A stretch of 64,000 nucleotides of DNA from an uncultured beta proteobacterium (GCA_903876735.1 CAIRAW010000038.1:181175-245174); one strand, 5' to 3'; positions 8,683 through 17,817 are shown, counted from the stretch's first letter. The notes: a model not told the origin generated them from the letters alone. Numbers and translations are program-made.

Positions 8683-9632
8683 GCGTCGACTCCGTGCAGC
8701 ACGCCGGCCGCAGAAAAATTGTCCTGGGCGCGGGCAATCAGGCTGATGAACACGTCCTCGAGATTGGCCGGCGCTGCGGTGATGTGCAGCGCGGTCTGAG
8801 CGCGCAGCGGCGCAAGTGCCTGCTCGACCAGCGCACCGTCAAGCCCCGCCACGTGCACCGCATTGCCGAAGGCCGCCACACTCAAAACGCCGGGCTGTTC
8901 TTTCAGCGGCGCCAGCAGCGCCTGCGCACCCGGCCCTTCGATGGCCCAGACCTTGAGCTGCGAAGCCTCAATGATCTCGGTCTCGGTGCCGCGCGCCAGG
9001 ATGGTGCCGTAGGCGATGCAGACCAGTTCATGGCAGCGCGCAGCCTCGTCCATATAGTGGGTGGACACCAGTACCGTGATGCCCTGGCTGGCGAGCTCGT
9101 GAATCTGGTCCCAGAAGTCGCGCCGCGCCTTCGGGTCGACGCCGGCGGTCGGTTCGTCAAGCAGCAGCAGGCGCGGCGCATGGATCAGGCACGCGGCCAG
9201 CGCCAGGCGCTGCTTCCAGCCGCCCGACAGGGTGCCGGCAAGTTGCTGCTGACGCGCTGTCAAACCCAGGCGCTCCAGCGCCAGATCGACAGCGGCGCGG
9301 CGCTTGGGCAACTCGAACAGGCGCGCCACAAAATCAAGGTTCTCGCGGATCGAGAGGTCTTCGTAAAGCCCGAACTTCTGCGTCATGTAGCCGACCTGGC
9401 GTTTGATGGCGCGCGCCTGGCCGATGATGTCCAGCCCCAGGCACTGACCCGTTCCGGCGTCGGGCGTCAACAGCCCGCACAACATTCGGATGGTGGTGGT
9501 CTTGCCGCTGCCGTTGGGCCCCAGAAAGCCGCAGATGCGCCCGACCCCGACCTTCAGGTCAATGTGATCAACGACCGCCCTGCCGCCATAGTTCTTGGTC
9601 AGGCCAGTGACATCGATCGCCAACTCCGTCAT
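8679..9632 (-). CDS. ABC exporter ATP-binding protein (YbhF-like, single ATPase domain)
   Basis: 317 aa with one nucleotide-binding domain: Walker A GPNGSGKTT (residues 38-46), signature LSGGWKQRL, Walker B LLLLDEP, and the switch His in STHYMDE. About 80 residues follow the ATPase core, as in drug-resistance (DrrA/CcmA-type) subunits. It overlaps its neighbours by 4 bases on both sides, in the order membrane fusion protein - ATPase - permease. It powers export through the permease encoded at 7549-8682. Confidence 0.93.
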   Translation of the reverse strand: MTELAIDVTGLTKNYGGRAVVDHIDLKVGVGRICGFLGPNGSGKTTTIRMLCGLLTPDAGTGQCLGLDIIGQARAIKRQVGYMTQKFGLYEDLSIRENLDFVARLFELPKRRAAVDLALERLGLTARQQQLAGTLSGGWKQRLALAACLIHAPRLLLLDEPTAGVDPKARRDFWDQIHELASQGITVLVSTHYMDEAARCHELVCIAYGTILARGTETEIIEASQLKVWAIEGPGAQALLAPLKEQPGVLSVAAFGNAVHVAGLDGALVEQALAPLRAQTALHITAAPANLEDVFISLIARAQDNFSAAGVLHGVDA

Positions 9633-10621
9633 GGCTTGATTCCCGCTGGCGCCAGCCTCACATCAAGCGGCTGGCCCGGGTGCAGGCCGGATGCGGCGGC
9701 GTCGGGACGGGCTTCAACCAGATAGACCAGCTTGGCGCGCTGCGCGTTCGAGTAGATCACCGGCGGCGTGAATTCAACCTGCGTGGCCACGCGCGTGACA
9801 TGGGCCGCAACCGGCGCGCCACAGCCGTCGCAACTCAGCAGCACCGCCTGGCCCGGCTTGACTTTTGGCAGTTCGGCCTCGGGGACAAAAAAGCGGGCTT
9901 TGATGCTTCCCGGCGGCAACAGGGACAGCACGGCCTGCCCGGCCGGCACAAACTCTCCGGCGCGGAAAAAAACATCGGAGACCAGGGCGTCGAGAGGCGC
10001 CCTTTGCTGCTTTTGCGCCTCGCGCCATTGGCTTTGGCGCAGCACCTCATTGGCCGCCTTGGCGCTGGCCTGTGTTGCGGTACGTTCGTCAACACGCCCC
10101 GGCAGTTTCGCCACATTCAAAGCAGCGTCAAGTTCGGCGACGCGGGCCTGCGCCTGCTTGACGGCGGTCGTGGCGTCTTCGATGCGCGACTGTGAGACAA
10201 AGCCCTGCGCCAGCAGTTGTTGCTGGCGCGCCAGTTCGCTCTTCGCAAAAGCCGCAGCGGCCTGCGCCTGCGTCAACTGGGCCTGGGTCACGGCAATTTC
10301 GTCACTGCGCCGCCCCTTGTCCAGATTGGCGGCCTGGGCGCGTGCGCTGGTCAGCCGCGCCTGCGCTTCGTCGCTGGCGGCGCGCTCGGCATCGGCATCG
10401 AGCGCAAACAGCGGCGCATTTTTGGCCACGCTTTGCCCTTCCTGCACCGACAGCGATTCAAGCCGCCCCGACAGCGCTGCAGCAATATAAACGTAATCGC
10501 CTTCGGCGTAGCCGGACCAACCAGCCAGCGGCTTGTCGGAACAGGCCGCTGTCAGCAGTGGCAGCAGCAGCAATCCAAGTTGCAGTCGTTGCCTTGTTCT
10601 TGCACCAGCTTCTGGTTTCAT
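9629..10621 (-). CDS. HlyD-family membrane fusion protein of the ABC exporter (YbhG-like)
   Basis: About 330 aa from ATG 10621, chosen because it opens with a basic n-region, a hydrophobic stretch LGLLLLPLLTAAC and an upstream GGAG. The ...TAAC site could be a weak lipobox. A biotinyl-lipoyl half (GRLESLSVQEGQSV) is followed by a long Ala/Gln-rich coiled-coil hairpin (about 75-190) and a beta-barrel part with FFRAGEFVPAGQAVLSLLPPG. It bridges the inner-membrane exporter to the outer membrane. First gene of the three-gene exporter operon; transcribed divergently from 10737. Confidence 0.88.
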   Translation of the reverse strand: MKPEAGARTRQRLQLGLLLLPLLTAACSDKPLAGWSGYAEGDYVYIAAALSGRLESLSVQEGQSVAKNAPLFALDADAERAASDEAQARLTSARAQAANLDKGRRSDEIAVTQAQLTQAQAAAAFAKSELARQQQLLAQGFVSQSRIEDATTAVKQAQARVAELDAALNVAKLPGRVDERTATQASAKAANEVLRQSQWREAQKQQRAPLDALVSDVFFRAGEFVPAGQAVLSLLPPGSIKARFFVPEAELPKVKPGQAVLLSCDGCGAPVAAHVTRVATQVEFTPPVIYSNAQRAKLVYLVEARPDAAASGLHPGQPLDVRLAPAGIKP

Positions 10622-10736
10622 TTCAAACTCCGCTCCCTGAATTCTTTGGTCGCTGATTGACGTGCTCACGGGGGTCAAGGATACTCCGGGCTGCTCAGCT
10701 GAACCTTGACTTCGGACAGTGCTCCGCACTCGCCTC

Positions 10737-11795
10737 ATGACTACATCCTCCAACGCCTGGCTCCATCGCGCCGTCGCCCTGATCGAAGCCGATTACCAGC
10801 GCAGCGCCGACACGCATCTGATTCCCTTGCGGCTGCCCGCCTTCGCCAGCCATGGCATCGACCTTTACCTCAAGGATGAATCGACCCATCCCACCGGCAG
10901 CCTCAAGCACCGTCTGGCGCGCTCGCTTTTTCTCTACTCATTGTGCAATGGCTGGCTGCGCGAGGGCTCAACCGTGGTCGAGGCCTCAAGCGGCTCCACC
11001 GCCGTCAGTGAAGCTTATTTTGCGCGCTTGCTGGGCCTGCCCTTTATCGCCGTGATGCCACGCTGCACCTCAGCCGAAAAGATTGCGCTGATCGAGTTCT
11101 ACGGTGGACGCTGCCACCTGTGCGACAACGCGACCGAGGTCTACGAAATCGCCCGCACGCTGGCCGCGCAAACCGGAGGCCATTACCTGGACCAGTTCAC
11201 CTATGCCGAGCGCGCCACCGACTGGCGCGGCAACAACAACATCGCCGAGAGCATGTTCAGCCAGATGGCGCGCGAGCGCCACCCGGTGCCGCGCTGGATC
11301 GTGGTCGGCGCCGGCACCGGCGGCACCAGCGCCACCATCGGCCGCTATGTGCGCTACCAGCGCCACGCAACCCAGGTCTGCGTGCCCGATCCGCAGGGCT
11401 CGGTATTCGGCGCCTACCATCGCAGCGGCGACGCCAGCCTGAAGGGACCGGGCTCGCACATCGAAGGCATAGGCCGGCCACAGGTCGAAGCCAGCTTCAT
11501 CCGCACGCTGGTGGACCGCATGATGGAGGTCAGCGACACCGATTCGGTGGCCGCCATGCGCGTGCTGGGCGAGTTGCTGGGGCGCAAGGTCGGCCCCTCC
11601 ACCGGCACCAACTTCATCGGCATGCTGGCATTGGCCACCGAGATGCGCGCGCAAGGGCAGCAGGGCTCGATCCTGTCGCTGCTGTGCGATGCCGGTGAAC
11701 GCTACCTGCCAACCTACCATGACAAGGCCTGGGTGCAGCAGCAGTTCGGCGACTGCGGTGCGGCCGAGCAGCGCATCAAGACGCAACTGGCCTGA
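10737..11795 (+). CDS. PLP-dependent cysteine synthase/desulfhydrase-like enzyme
   Basis: 352 aa fold-type II PLP enzyme. [10 protein letters not shown] gives the PLP-binding Lys57; SSGSTA binds the substrate carboxylate; [12 protein letters not shown] is the phosphate-binding glycine loop. The protein is longer than CysK/CysM and has an insertion around [12 protein letters not shown], resembling the subgroup annotated as L-cysteine desulfhydrase or cysteine synthase family protein. It either makes or degrades cysteine; sequence alone does not decide. The ATG at 10737 is preferred to the GTG at 10719, and neither has a strong ribosome site. The next gene begins 7 bases after its stop. Confidence 0.82.
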   Translation: MTTSSNAWLHRAVALIEADYQRSADTHLIPLRLPAFASHGIDLYLKDESTHPTGSLKHRLARSLFLYSLCNGWLREGSTVVEASSGSTAVSEAYFARLLGLPFIAVMPRCTSAEKIALIEFYGGRCHLCDNATEVYEIARTLAAQTGGHYLDQFTYAERATDWRGNNNIAESMFSQMARERHPVPRWIVVGAGTGGTSATIGRYVRYQRHATQVCVPDPQGSVFGAYHRSGDASLKGPGSHIEGIGRPQVEASFIRTLVDRMMEVSDTDSVAAMRVLGELLGRKVGPSTGTNFIGMLALATEMRAQGQQGSILSLLCDAGERYLPTYHDKAWVQQQFGDCGAAEQRIKTQLA

Positions 11796-11802
11796 GCACC
11801 CG

Positions 11803-12882
11803 ATGGCAAGCAATCTGCTGCGACGACATCTGCTGGCCAGTGCTTTTTCGCCGCTGCTCGGCGTGCCGGCGCAAGCCGCTTCGACCGCGCGCCACGAACT
11901 GCAATTCCCGCGTGATCTGGGCGCGCACCCGGAGTTCGCCATCGAGTGGTGGTACCTGACCGGCTGGCTGAAAGCGGATGCCTCATCACAGCAAGCGGGC
12001 TTTGGCTTTCAGCTCACCTTCTTTCGCTCGCGCGTGGCCGCAACCCAGGCCATGACATCGGCCTTTGCCGCTAGGCAATTGATCTTTGCCCACGCCGCCG
12101 TCACCTACCTCAAGGGTCAAACCATGCTGCACGACCAGCGCATTGCGCGCGAAGGGTTTGGCATCGCGCAGGCGAGTCAGACCGACACCGATGTGAAACT
12201 GCGCGACTGGTCACTGCAGCGCAACGCCAAACAGTACGCGGCGAAGGCCCATGCCAATGGCTTTGATTTCCAGCTACAACTGAGCGAGACCCAGTCGCTG
12301 CTGCTGCAGGGTGAGCGCGGCCTCTCGCGCAAGGGACCGCAGCCCACGCAAGCCAGCTACTACTACAGCCTGCCGCAGTTGCAGGCCCAGGGCACACTGC
12401 GCATTGGAAAGCGGCAGCACGCGGTCAAGGGCAGCGCCTGGCTGGACCACGAATGGAGCAACAGCCTGATGCCGGCGCAGGCCGTGGGCTGGGACTGGAT
12501 TGGCATGAACCTGTTTGACGGCAGCGCGCTGACCGCTTTTCGCCTGCGCGACAAGGAAGGTAGCACGATCTGGGCTGGCGGCTCGCTGCGGCGCAGCGGC
12601 GCTGCTGTGCGTGATTTCGGTCCGCAGGAGGTCGGCTTCACAGCGCAGCGCCACTGGACCAGCACACTGACCCGCACCGACTATCCGGTGCAATGGCTGG
12701 TGCACACGCCGGAGGCCAGCTACAGCGTCAAGGCCCTGCTCGACAACCAGGAACTCGACAGCCGCGCCTCAACCGGCGCCGTCTACTGGGAAGGCCTGAG
12801 TGAACTGTTCGACAGCGCAGGCCAACTGATTGGGCGCGGCTACCTCGAGATGACCGGCTACGCCAGCCCGCTGCGCTTGTGA
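11803..12882 (+). CDS. Exported AttH/CrtC-type lipocalin-like protein
   Basis: 359 aa. A basic N-terminus and hydrophobic stretch ending LGVPAQAAS indicate a cleavable signal peptide. The mature protein opens with a HELQFPRDLGAHPEF / IEWWYLTGWL block and later has WLDHEWSNS, both characteristic of the AttH/carotenoid 1,2-hydratase (CrtC-like) two-lipocalin fold. Members are periplasmic or membrane-associated and bind or hydrate hydrophobic molecules; no carotenoid genes are nearby, so carotenoid hydration is unlikely. Co-transcribed with the PLP enzyme (7-base gap) and convergent with emrB (8-base gap). Confidence 0.8.
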   Translation: MASNLLRRHLLASAFSPLLGVPAQAASTARHELQFPRDLGAHPEFAIEWWYLTGWLKADASSQQAGFGFQLTFFRSRVAATQAMTSAFAARQLIFAHAAVTYLKGQTMLHDQRIAREGFGIAQASQTDTDVKLRDWSLQRNAKQYAAKAHANGFDFQLQLSETQSLLLQGERGLSRKGPQPTQASYYYSLPQLQAQGTLRIGKRQHAVKGSAWLDHEWSNSLMPAQAVGWDWIGMNLFDGSALTAFRLRDKEGSTIWAGGSLRRSGAAVRDFGPQEVGFTAQRHWTSTLTRTDYPVQWLVHTPEASYSVKALLDNQELDSRASTGAVYWEGLSELFDSAGQLIGRGYLEMTGYASPLRL

Positions 12883-12890
12883 GGGCCGGC

Positions 12891-14453
12891 TCAATGCGCG
12901 CCGGCAGACGCATCGGCGCTGGCCGCGCCGGCCTGCTTGGGACGTGACAGCCAGACCACCGGAATCAGCATGAGAAAAATCATGGCCGAGGCGAAGAACA
13001 CATCGTTGACAGCCAGCGTATAGGCCTGCTGGTCGATCATGCGGTTGACCTGGCCCAATGCCTGCTCGGACGTCAGGCCGGCGGCGTTGAGGCCGCTGAG
13101 CACCTGGACCGAGGTGGAATTGGCCTGATTGATCGATTCGGCCAATTGCGCATGGTGCATGGCTGCGCGGTCCTGCCAGACGGTTGTGGCAATCGAGGTG
13201 CCAAAGGAGCCGGCAACGATGCGCACGAAACTCGACAGACCGGAGGCAGCGGGGATCTTGTCGGGCCGGATGCCCGACAGCAGGATCACCGACAGCGGAA
13301 TGAAGAAGAAGGACATGGCAATGCCCTGGATCACGGTCGGAATCATCATGGTCGTGAAGTCAGCCTGGGTGTTGAAGTGCGAGCGCATGATCAGCACGAT
13401 GGCAAACACGCAAAAGGAAAAACTGACCAGATAACGCGGATCGAACTTGCTGATGTTCTTGCCGACGATGGGTGACAGAATCATCGCGAAGAAACCAACC
13501 GGCGCGAGCATCATGCCGGCGTCAAACGAGGGATACGCCATGAACTGCTGCAGCCACAGCGGCAAGAGCACCACGTTGCCAAAGAACAGGCCGTAGCCAA
13601 CCGAGATCGCCACCGTTCCGGACCAGAAGTTGCGCCGCAGAAACAGGCGCAATTCCACCACCGGGTGCTCTTCCGTCAGTTCCCAGGCCATGAAGAACAG
13701 AAAACCGACCAGCGCCACCACACCCAGGCCCACGACTTCCGGTGAATGGAACCAATCAAGCTCCTTGCCCTTGTCAAGCATGATTTGCAGCGACCCAACC
13801 CACAGCACCAGCAGGCCCAGACCAACGCCGTCGATCGGCAGCTTGTGCGTGATGCTTTCGCGCTTGTGGTAAATGCTCCAGACCATGAAGGCCGAGAGCA
13901 GGCCGATCGGGATGTTGATGTAGAAGATCCACGACCAGTAGACGTTGTCGGTGATCCAGCCGCCCAGCAACGGCCCGAGCACCGGTGCCACCAGCGTCGT
14001 GAGCGCCCACAGGCCCATCGCCAGCCCGGCCAGCGCCGGCGGGTAACTCGAAAGCAGCAAGCCCTGTGAGAGCGGAATCATGGGACCGGCAACAAAGCCC
14101 TGGAGCGCGCGAAACACGATCAGCGTCGTCATGTTGGGCGCCAGCCCGCAGAGCCAGGAGGCCAGCACGAACATGAGGATGCTGGCGAGAAACAGTCGGA
14201 CCTGGCCGAAGCGCTGCGACAACCAGCCGGTCAGCGGCAGGGCAATCGCATTGGCGACGCCAAAACTGGTGATGACCCAGGTGCCCTGATTCACGCTCAC
14301 GCCGAGGTCGCCGGCGATGGCCGGCAAGGACACGTTGGCGATTGACGAATCAAGCACGTTCATGAAGGTCGCCGCCGACAGGGCAATCGTTCCCCACAGA
14401 CGGGCCCGGCCCTGCAGCGGCGGGTAATGCGCGAATTGTTGAGCGTTAGCCAT
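12891..14453 (-). CDS. emrB: EmrB-type MFS multidrug efflux permease (DHA2, 14 TM)
   Basis: 520 aa hydrophobic transporter. The first segment is followed by the DHA2 hallmarks NVSLPAIAGDLG, WVITSFGVANAI and GWLSQRFGQVR; later PLLGGWITDN and WSWIFYINIPIG are the motif C and conserved loop of drug/proton antiporters. About 14 membrane segments can be counted. It is the last gene of the marR-OMF-emrA-emrB operon, starting 11 bases after emrA. It should form a proton-driven tripartite pump with EmrA and the outer-membrane factor. Confidence 0.94.
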   Translation of the reverse strand: MANAQQFAHYPPLQGRARLWGTIALSAATFMNVLDSSIANVSLPAIAGDLGVSVNQGTWVITSFGVANAIALPLTGWLSQRFGQVRLFLASILMFVLASWLCGLAPNMTTLIVFRALQGFVAGPMIPLSQGLLLSSYPPALAGLAMGLWALTTLVAPVLGPLLGGWITDNVYWSWIFYINIPIGLLSAFMVWSIYHKRESITHKLPIDGVGLGLLVLWVGSLQIMLDKGKELDWFHSPEVVGLGVVALVGFLFFMAWELTEEHPVVELRLFLRRNFWSGTVAISVGYGLFFGNVVLLPLWLQQFMAYPSFDAGMMLAPVGFFAMILSPIVGKNISKFDPRYLVSFSFCVFAIVLIMRSHFNTQADFTTMMIPTVIQGIAMSFFFIPLSVILLSGIRPDKIPAASGLSSFVRIVAGSFGTSIATTVWQDRAAMHHAQLAESINQANSTSVQVLSGLNAAGLTSEQALGQVNRMIDQQAYTLAVNDVFFASAMIFLMLIPVVWLSRPKQAGAASADASAGAH

Positions 14454-14464
14454 GCGCGCCGAAC

Positions 14465-15682
14465 TTACTTGTGGCCGAGGTTGGCGGCGATGATTTTTTT
14501 CACCTCGTCGTCGGCGCCGCTGCCCAGCGACTCAAAGACCGTCGTCTGCGTCAGGGCCGCCGCGCGCGGCGCATCGGCCAATGCCTTGCCACCTTGCTGA
14601 CTGACGTCAACCGTGGCTTCCATCGACAGGCCGACACGCAGGGGGTTCTTTGCCACTTCAGCGGCGTCCAGCGTCACGCGCACCGGCACGCGCTGCACCA
14701 CCTTGATCCAGTTGCCGGTGGCATTCTGCGCCGGCAACAGCGCAAAGGCGGAACCGGTGCCCATGCCCAGACCGGCGACCGTGCCCTTGTATTCGAGTTT
14801 CTTGCCGTACAGGTCGGCCGTCAGTTTGACGCTCTGACCAATGCGGATGTTGCGCAGCTGCACTTCCTTGAAATTGGCGTCAACCCACATCTGGTTCATC
14901 GGAACAATGGCCATCAGCGGGGTGCCCGCTGCCACGCGCTGGCCCAGTTGCACGCTGCGCCGCGCCACATAACCCTCGACTGGCGCCGGCAGCGCCATGC
15001 GCTGGCTGGCCAGCCAGGCTTCGCGCACCTTGGCCGCTGCCGCGAGCACGCTCGGGTGGCGCTCGACGGTCGTGCCATCGGTCATGGCCTGGTTGCTCAG
15101 CAGTTGTTCCTTGGCCACCGCCAGCCCCGCCTGCGCTGCCGCCAGTGCGGTCTTGCCATTGGCGAGTTGGGTCTGGGCGTGGTTCAGGTCTTCTTTCGAG
15201 ACCGCGCCATTCCTGACCAGCGACTGGCGCCGATTCAAATCGTCCGTGGCGCGCGCAATTTCAAGCTGTGCTTTGGCCACATCGGATTCGCGCAGTGTGA
15301 TCTGCGCACTCAGACTGCCGTTGTTGGCGTAGACGGTGCGCACCTGGCGCACCACTTGGGCCAGATTGGCGCGCGCCTGATCGAGCGCGACGGCGACGTC
15401 AGCCGGGTCGAGCTTGACCAGCGCCTGACCGAGTTTGACGTAGTCGGTATCGTCCGCCAGGATCGCCAGCACGGTGCCGCCAATCTGCGGCGTAATCTGG
15501 ATCACATTGCCCTGGACGTAGGCGTTGTCGGTCGATTCATAGTGGCTGGCCACCAGCCATTCGTAAGCGGTCCAGGCCAGGCCGACCACGACGACCAGAC
15601 CGGTCAGCGTCAGCAGAACTTTTTTCCGGGCCGGGTTGCCAACAGCGCGCGGGCTTGGGGTTTGAACTTCGGGTGTTGTCAT
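14465..15682 (-). CDS. emrA: EmrA-type membrane fusion protein
   Basis: 405 aa. A short cytoplasmic tail, one membrane anchor (VLLTLTGLVVVVGLAW, about 20-40), then the HlyD-type periplasmic part: lipoyl half with STDNAYVQGNVIQITPQIGG, an Ala/Gln-rich hairpin (about 100-205) and barrel with GYVARRSVQLGQRVAAGTPL. The DNAYV motif near the anchor is typical of EmrA. It lies between the outer-membrane factor and emrB; the 73-base gap before it holds a dispersed repeat. Confidence 0.93.
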   Translation of the reverse strand: MTTPEVQTPSPRAVGNPARKKVLLTLTGLVVVVGLAWTAYEWLVASHYESTDNAYVQGNVIQITPQIGGTVLAILADDTDYVKLGQALVKLDPADVAVALDQARANLAQVVRQVRTVYANNGSLSAQITLRESDVAKAQLEIARATDDLNRRQSLVRNGAVSKEDLNHAQTQLANGKTALAAAQAGLAVAKEQLLSNQAMTDGTTVERHPSVLAAAAKVREAWLASQRMALPAPVEGYVARRSVQLGQRVAAGTPLMAIVPMNQMWVDANFKEVQLRNIRIGQSVKLTADLYGKKLEYKGTVAGLGMGTGSAFALLPAQNATGNWIKVVQRVPVRVTLDAAEVAKNPLRVGLSMEATVDVSQQGGKALADAPRAAALTQTTVFESLGSGADDEVKKIIAANLGHK

Positions 15683-15719
15683 GATGGTGAGCGATCAAAG
15701 GAAAATTTTGGAAGACATG

Positions 15720-15778
15720 GATCCCGGATCAAGTCCTGGATGACAGGTAAATCTGTCATTGCGGGCCTGACCCGCAAT
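15720..15778. repeat. REP-like dispersed repeat with three hairpins
   Basis: Three inverted repeats lie end to end: an imperfect ATCCcGGA/TCCtGGAT hairpin (15720-15740), TGACAG/CTGTCA (15741-15758) and a perfect ATTGCGGG-cctga-CCCGCAAT (15758-15778). Translated on the plus strand the last part reads VIAGLTRNP, a phrase I recognise from spurious ORFs over dispersed intergenic repeats in many proteobacteria. The element overlaps the stop codon of the outer-membrane factor gene. It may stabilise mRNA or attenuate emrAB. Copy number cannot be judged from one window. Confidence 0.6.
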
Positions 15779-17240
15779 CCACGCAGCGCGTGCCACTGAA
15801 GGCCGGCAGTTCGGCGCGGTAACCGCCGCCAAGCGCGCGCATCAGGGCGACCTGGGTATCGAGGGCACGCGCTGCCAGATCGACGCCCAGGCGGCGCTGG
15901 TTCAGCACCGCAGTTTCGGCACTGAGCACCTGCAACAGGTTGGCCAGACCCGCTTCATAGCGTTGCACGGCGATCTCATAGGCGCTCTCGGCAAAGCCTT
16001 GCGCCAAACGCTGCGCCTGTTGCTGGCGGCCAATGGCCTGACTCGAGGCCAGCTGATCCGTCACCTCGCGCACGGCGTCAAGCACGGTGGCGTTGTAGCT
16101 TTCAATCGCGCCGTCGAGTTCGGCCGCCTTGCCGCGCAGATTGGCGCGCAGACGACCGCCATCGAACAGGGGCAGGCGCAGCGCCGGACCAACGCCCCAC
16201 TGCTGGCTACCGGCATCAAGCAGGCGGTCCAGGCCAATGCTGGAAAAGCCGGCAAACGCGACGAGATTGATGTTGGGGTAGAACTGGGTGCGTGCGACAC
16301 CAACGTCCTGCGTTGCCGCTTCGACACGCCAGCGCGCGGCCGCGATGTCGGCGCGCCGGCCCAACAGATCGGAAGGCACATGCGTGGCCAGTGCGATCGG
16401 CTTGATGGCGGCTGGCGCCGGGATCTCCAGCACCAGGTTGGCACTGGTCTGTCCCATCAGCGCCGCCAGCGCGTTGCGCCCCAACGTGATTTGCTCCTGC
16501 AAGGTTTCGATCTGCAGGCGCGCGTCGGGCAGACCGCCCTCGCTTTGCCGCAGTTCCAGGCTGGTGTCCAGACCGGCATCGACGCGCTGGCGCACCAAGT
16601 CCAGCGTTTGCGTGCGTTGCGCCAAGGTGCGCTGCGCCACCTGCACCTGCTCGTTGAGCCGGATCAACTGAAAGTAGCTGCGCGCCACGTTGCTGGCCAA
16701 GAGCATGCGGGCAGCGTCGGCGTCGGCCCGGGCCGCGTGGGCCACGCCGAGCGCCGCCTCCAGCGCAGCACGGTTTTTGCCAAAGAAATCAAGCTCCCAA
16801 CTGCCAGTGAATTGCGCCGTGCCGGTCTCGTAAATGGACCCGGCCAGGGGCGGCGGGATCATGCCGGTGGCCGTGAACTGCTGGCGCATGGCGTCGACAC
16901 CGACACCGACTTGCGGTCCGGCTGCGGCGTCCGTGATGTCGGCAGCAGCCTGGGCGCGCGCCAGGCGCGCCTGCGCCACTTTGAGGCTGGGGTTGCTGGC
17001 CAGCGCGCTGTCGATCAGGCGATTGAGCTGCGCATCGCCAAACTCACGCCACCATGCGTCCTGCAGCGTCACGGTAGGGCCGGTGTCGACGCTCAGGCCC
17101 AGCGCGGGCGCATCAAGCAAGCTGGCCTGCGGCTGGCTGGCGTTCATGGCAGCACAGCCCGACAAGGCCAGCACAGCCAGCGCCAGCGCAACGCGGGTGA
17201 AGCAACCGCGTGGGGCGGCCGGTAGCGGATCAAGCCTCAT
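15756..17240 (-). CDS. RND/EmrAB-type outer-membrane efflux lipoprotein (NodT/OprM family)
   Basis: 494 aa. Signal sequence with lipobox LSGC (Cys29). Two TolC-family repeats follow, with typical DAWWREFGDAQLNRLIDSAL and TQFYPNINLVAFAGF blocks and long amphipathic helices. Start ATG 17240 is backed by a strong AGGAGG eight bases upstream, inside the end of marR (11-base overlap), so translation is coupled to the repressor. The last residues after FSGTRC (VDCGSGPQ) are encoded by the repeat at 15758-15778, unlike a normal family C-terminus. It forms the outer-membrane duct for EmrAB. Confidence 0.92.
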   Translation of the reverse strand: MRLDPLPAAPRGCFTRVALALAVLALSGCAAMNASQPQASLLDAPALGLSVDTGPTVTLQDAWWREFGDAQLNRLIDSALASNPSLKVAQARLARAQAAADITDAAAGPQVGVGVDAMRQQFTATGMIPPPLAGSIYETGTAQFTGSWELDFFGKNRAALEAALGVAHAARADADAARMLLASNVARSYFQLIRLNEQVQVAQRTLAQRTQTLDLVRQRVDAGLDTSLELRQSEGGLPDARLQIETLQEQITLGRNALAALMGQTSANLVLEIPAPAAIKPIALATHVPSDLLGRRADIAAARWRVEAATQDVGVARTQFYPNINLVAFAGFSSIGLDRLLDAGSQQWGVGPALRLPLFDGGRLRANLRGKAAELDGAIESYNATVLDAVREVTDQLASSQAIGRQQQAQRLAQGFAESAYEIAVQRYEAGLANLLQVLSAETAVLNQRRLGVDLAARALDTQVALMRALGGGYRAELPAFSGTRCVDCGSGPQ

Positions 17241-17778
17241 GCGGGCCTCCTGGAATCAATGGGGTTTGGGGTGGGCATTTGACCGGCGCGTTGGCCAGCA
17301 TGCGGCGCAAAAAACCCTTCAAGGTTTCGAATTCTTCGGCCGAGAACCCTGCGAGGCAGGCATTCTGAACGCCGCTGAGAACGACCGGAATGCCGACGGC
17401 GGCGGCACGTCCCTCCTCGGTCAGCTCGATGTTGACGACACGCCGATCGGCCACCGAGCGCATGCGCCGGCACAGGCCCTTGGCCTCCAGTCGATCAAGC
17501 AGTCGTGTCATGGCGCCGGCATCAAGCTGGCAGCCACGTGCCAGTTCGGCCACGGTGGCGCCATCACCCATGTGCAGCTTGAGCAGCGGCAGCCACTGGG
17601 CATTGGTCAGGTCGCTCGGTTCGAGCTGGTGTTCAATCTCGTGCGCCAGAGCCGAGAGCACGCGGCGCATCAGGTAGCCAATGCTGGCTTCCGGTCGGTA
17701 GCCTTCGGCGCGGTAAAACGCGGCAGCAGGCAGCGCTTGCTTCGGCGGCATAGGGGGCGAATTGCTGGCTTTTGGCAT
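17230..17778 (-). CDS. MarR-family repressor of the efflux operon
   Basis: 182 aa. Winged-helix core with LTNAQWLPLLKLH, GATVAELARGCQLDAGAMTRLLDRLEAKGL (recognition helix) and the wing RSVADRRVVNIELTEEG: a complete MarR domain. It is the first gene of an emrR-like operon and probably represses itself and the pump until a ligand binds. The -10 element lies only 10 bases upstream of ATG 17778, so either the mRNA is nearly leaderless or Met10 (17751) is the start; neither has a clear ribosome site. Confidence 0.93.
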   Translation of the reverse strand: MPKASNSPPMPPKQALPAAAFYRAEGYRPEASIGYLMRRVLSALAHEIEHQLEPSDLTNAQWLPLLKLHMGDGATVAELARGCQLDAGAMTRLLDRLEAKGLCRRMRSVADRRVVNIELTEEGRAAAVGIPVVLSGVQNACLAGFSAEEFETLKGFLRRMLANAPVKCPPQTPLIPGGPHEA

Positions 17779-17788
17779 AGGGTCGCGA

Positions 17789-17817
17789 ATAGTATTTGCT
17801 TAGGCAATTAATGTCAA
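17789..17817 (-). promoter_or_regulatory. Sigma-70 promoter of the marR-efflux operon with operator-like palindrome in its spacer
   Basis: On the minus strand: TTGACA (17812-17817), 17-base spacer, TACTAT (17789-17794). Within the spacer, 17796-17807 reads TTGC-TTAG-GCAA on the plus strand, an inverted repeat of MarR-site size. A repressor bound there would cover both promoter elements, consistent with autorepression. Promoter identity is read directly from the sequence; MarR binding is inferred. Confidence 0.75.

Noticed and set aside
14471..15799. A 442-codon plus-strand frame opposite emrA
   Set aside because: Antisense shadow; only its last residues (VIAGLTRNP) are informative, and they come from the dispersed repeat, not a protein.
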